Source of the DNA: Candidatus Woesearchaeota archaeon
Lineage (GTDB): Archaea > Nanoarchaeota > Nanoarchaeia > Woesearchaeales > CALCXY01
DNA: 6,140 nucleotides
NCBI GenBank assembly: GCA_030751555.1
Contig: JASMFX010000108.1
Coordinates: forward strand, 1-6,140
Direction: 5' to 3'
In this document: positions 5,874 to 6,140 of the stretch, in pieces
How the letters are laid out: the number at the start of each line of letters is the position of its first letter
How positions within the stretch are numbered: position 1 is the first letter of the stretch
Position numbers and translations under genes: made by a program
Notes under the pieces: generated by a model
What the model was told of the DNA's origin: nothing
Databases searched by the model: none
Seen by the model: only the letters and a program-made list of their open reading frames with translations

Positions 5874-6140
5874 AAGGCTCACCCCTGGTTGGGTTTTTTA
5901 TTATTGAAACAATTTGGTTTGAGAAAACCTCTTCAAGGCCTTTATTTTTGAAATTACTTGCCAGGAGCAGATTAAATTGGGGTAGACGCTCGTCACGGCT
6001 TACTTTGTCATAGATATAATAATCAAAATCACAGATGTCTTTCTTTAACCCATGTTCAAATTCATCGGTATCTCTAAGATGATATCCAAACTTGAAGGGT
6101 GATTTCCAGTAGGGATAGGAATTGACATTGTCTCCATAGA
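5866..6140 (-). CDS. C-terminal fragment of a second GT-C-like protein (partial at window edge)
   Basis: A minus-strand frame is open from the right edge and stops at 5866-5868, giving 90 C-terminal residues and no start within the window. It runs through sequence that is otherwise unassigned. The fragment is soluble-looking. F-D-Y-Y-I-Y-D-K (38-45) parallels Q-Y-F-I-M-D-Y in the tail of the + strand GT-C-like protein, and the ending E-V-F-S-N-Q-I-V-S-I-I-K-N (70-82) parallels its F-G-N-Q-T-A-I-Y-D...I-R-I-Y-E-I. Together with its position, overlapping the start of a DUF1616-like gene exactly as on the + strand, this suggests the extracytoplasmic C-terminal domain of another GT-C-type membrane protein. 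Coding status is well supported by the open frame and the ribosome site nested at its end; the family assignment is inference from weak similarity. Confidence 0.6.
   Translation of the reverse strand, partial: YGDNVNSYPYWKSPFKFGYHLRDTDEFEHGLKKDICDFDYYIYDKVSRDERLPQFNLLLASNFKNKGLEEVFSNQIVSIIKNPTRGEPCV
5879..5885 (-). promoter_or_regulatory. Ribosome binding site deciding a GTG start
   Basis: On the minus strand GGGGTGA matches six of seven bases of the archaeal consensus GAGGTGA and stands 5 nt before the GTG at 5873. It overlaps the alternative GTG at 5882, making that start unlikely. The site is within the last codons of the upstream gene, so translation of the pair is probably coupled. Confidence 0.6.

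Overview
The window looks archaeal: an AT-rich chromosome segment with compact genes. Two divergent genes each carry a TATA-type box centred 26-27 bp upstream of the ATG with no Shine-Dalgarno, the layout of leaderless archaeal transcripts. One internal gene has a GGTGA-type ribosome site in front of a GTG start. A DPANN-like or similar AT-rich lineage is possible, but I cannot place it further from sequence alone.

Left part (1-1435). A helical, cysteine-free protein of unknown function on the + strand is open at the left edge. It converges with a minus-strand gene for a small membrane protein of the YdjM/DUF457 metal-dependent hydrolase type. The two stop codons interlock by 4 bp.

Intergenic region (1436-1745, about 310 bp). 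It holds, left to right: the leaderless promoter of the minus gene, a run of nine G, a GC-rich stretch that can fold into a nested hairpin, two near-identical palindromes 51 bp apart with a third smaller palindrome between them, and the leaderless promoter of the + operon.

Sugar operon (1746-5581, + strand). Four tightly packed genes: a DPM1-like GT2 glycosyltransferase, a DegT/DnrJ PLP aminotransferase most like GDP-perosamine synthases, a multi-spanning membrane protein with GT-C (STT3/AglB/PMT-like) architecture, and a small four-helix membrane protein resembling DUF1616. A plausible joint role is to make an amino sugar, load it (or another nucleotide-activated sugar) onto a polyprenyl phosphate at the inner membrane face, and transfer it outside to surface glycans. 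The pathway link is inference; the families are read from motifs.

Right part (5496-6140, - strand). A second, convergent operon ends here. The C-terminal 90 residues of a protein resemble the tail of the GT-C protein. They are followed, overlapping, by a second four-helix DUF1616-like protein. The two small membrane proteins look like distant paralogues and overlap antisense by 86 bp at their 3' ends, so two copies of a 'GT-C plus four-helix protein' module appear to face each other.
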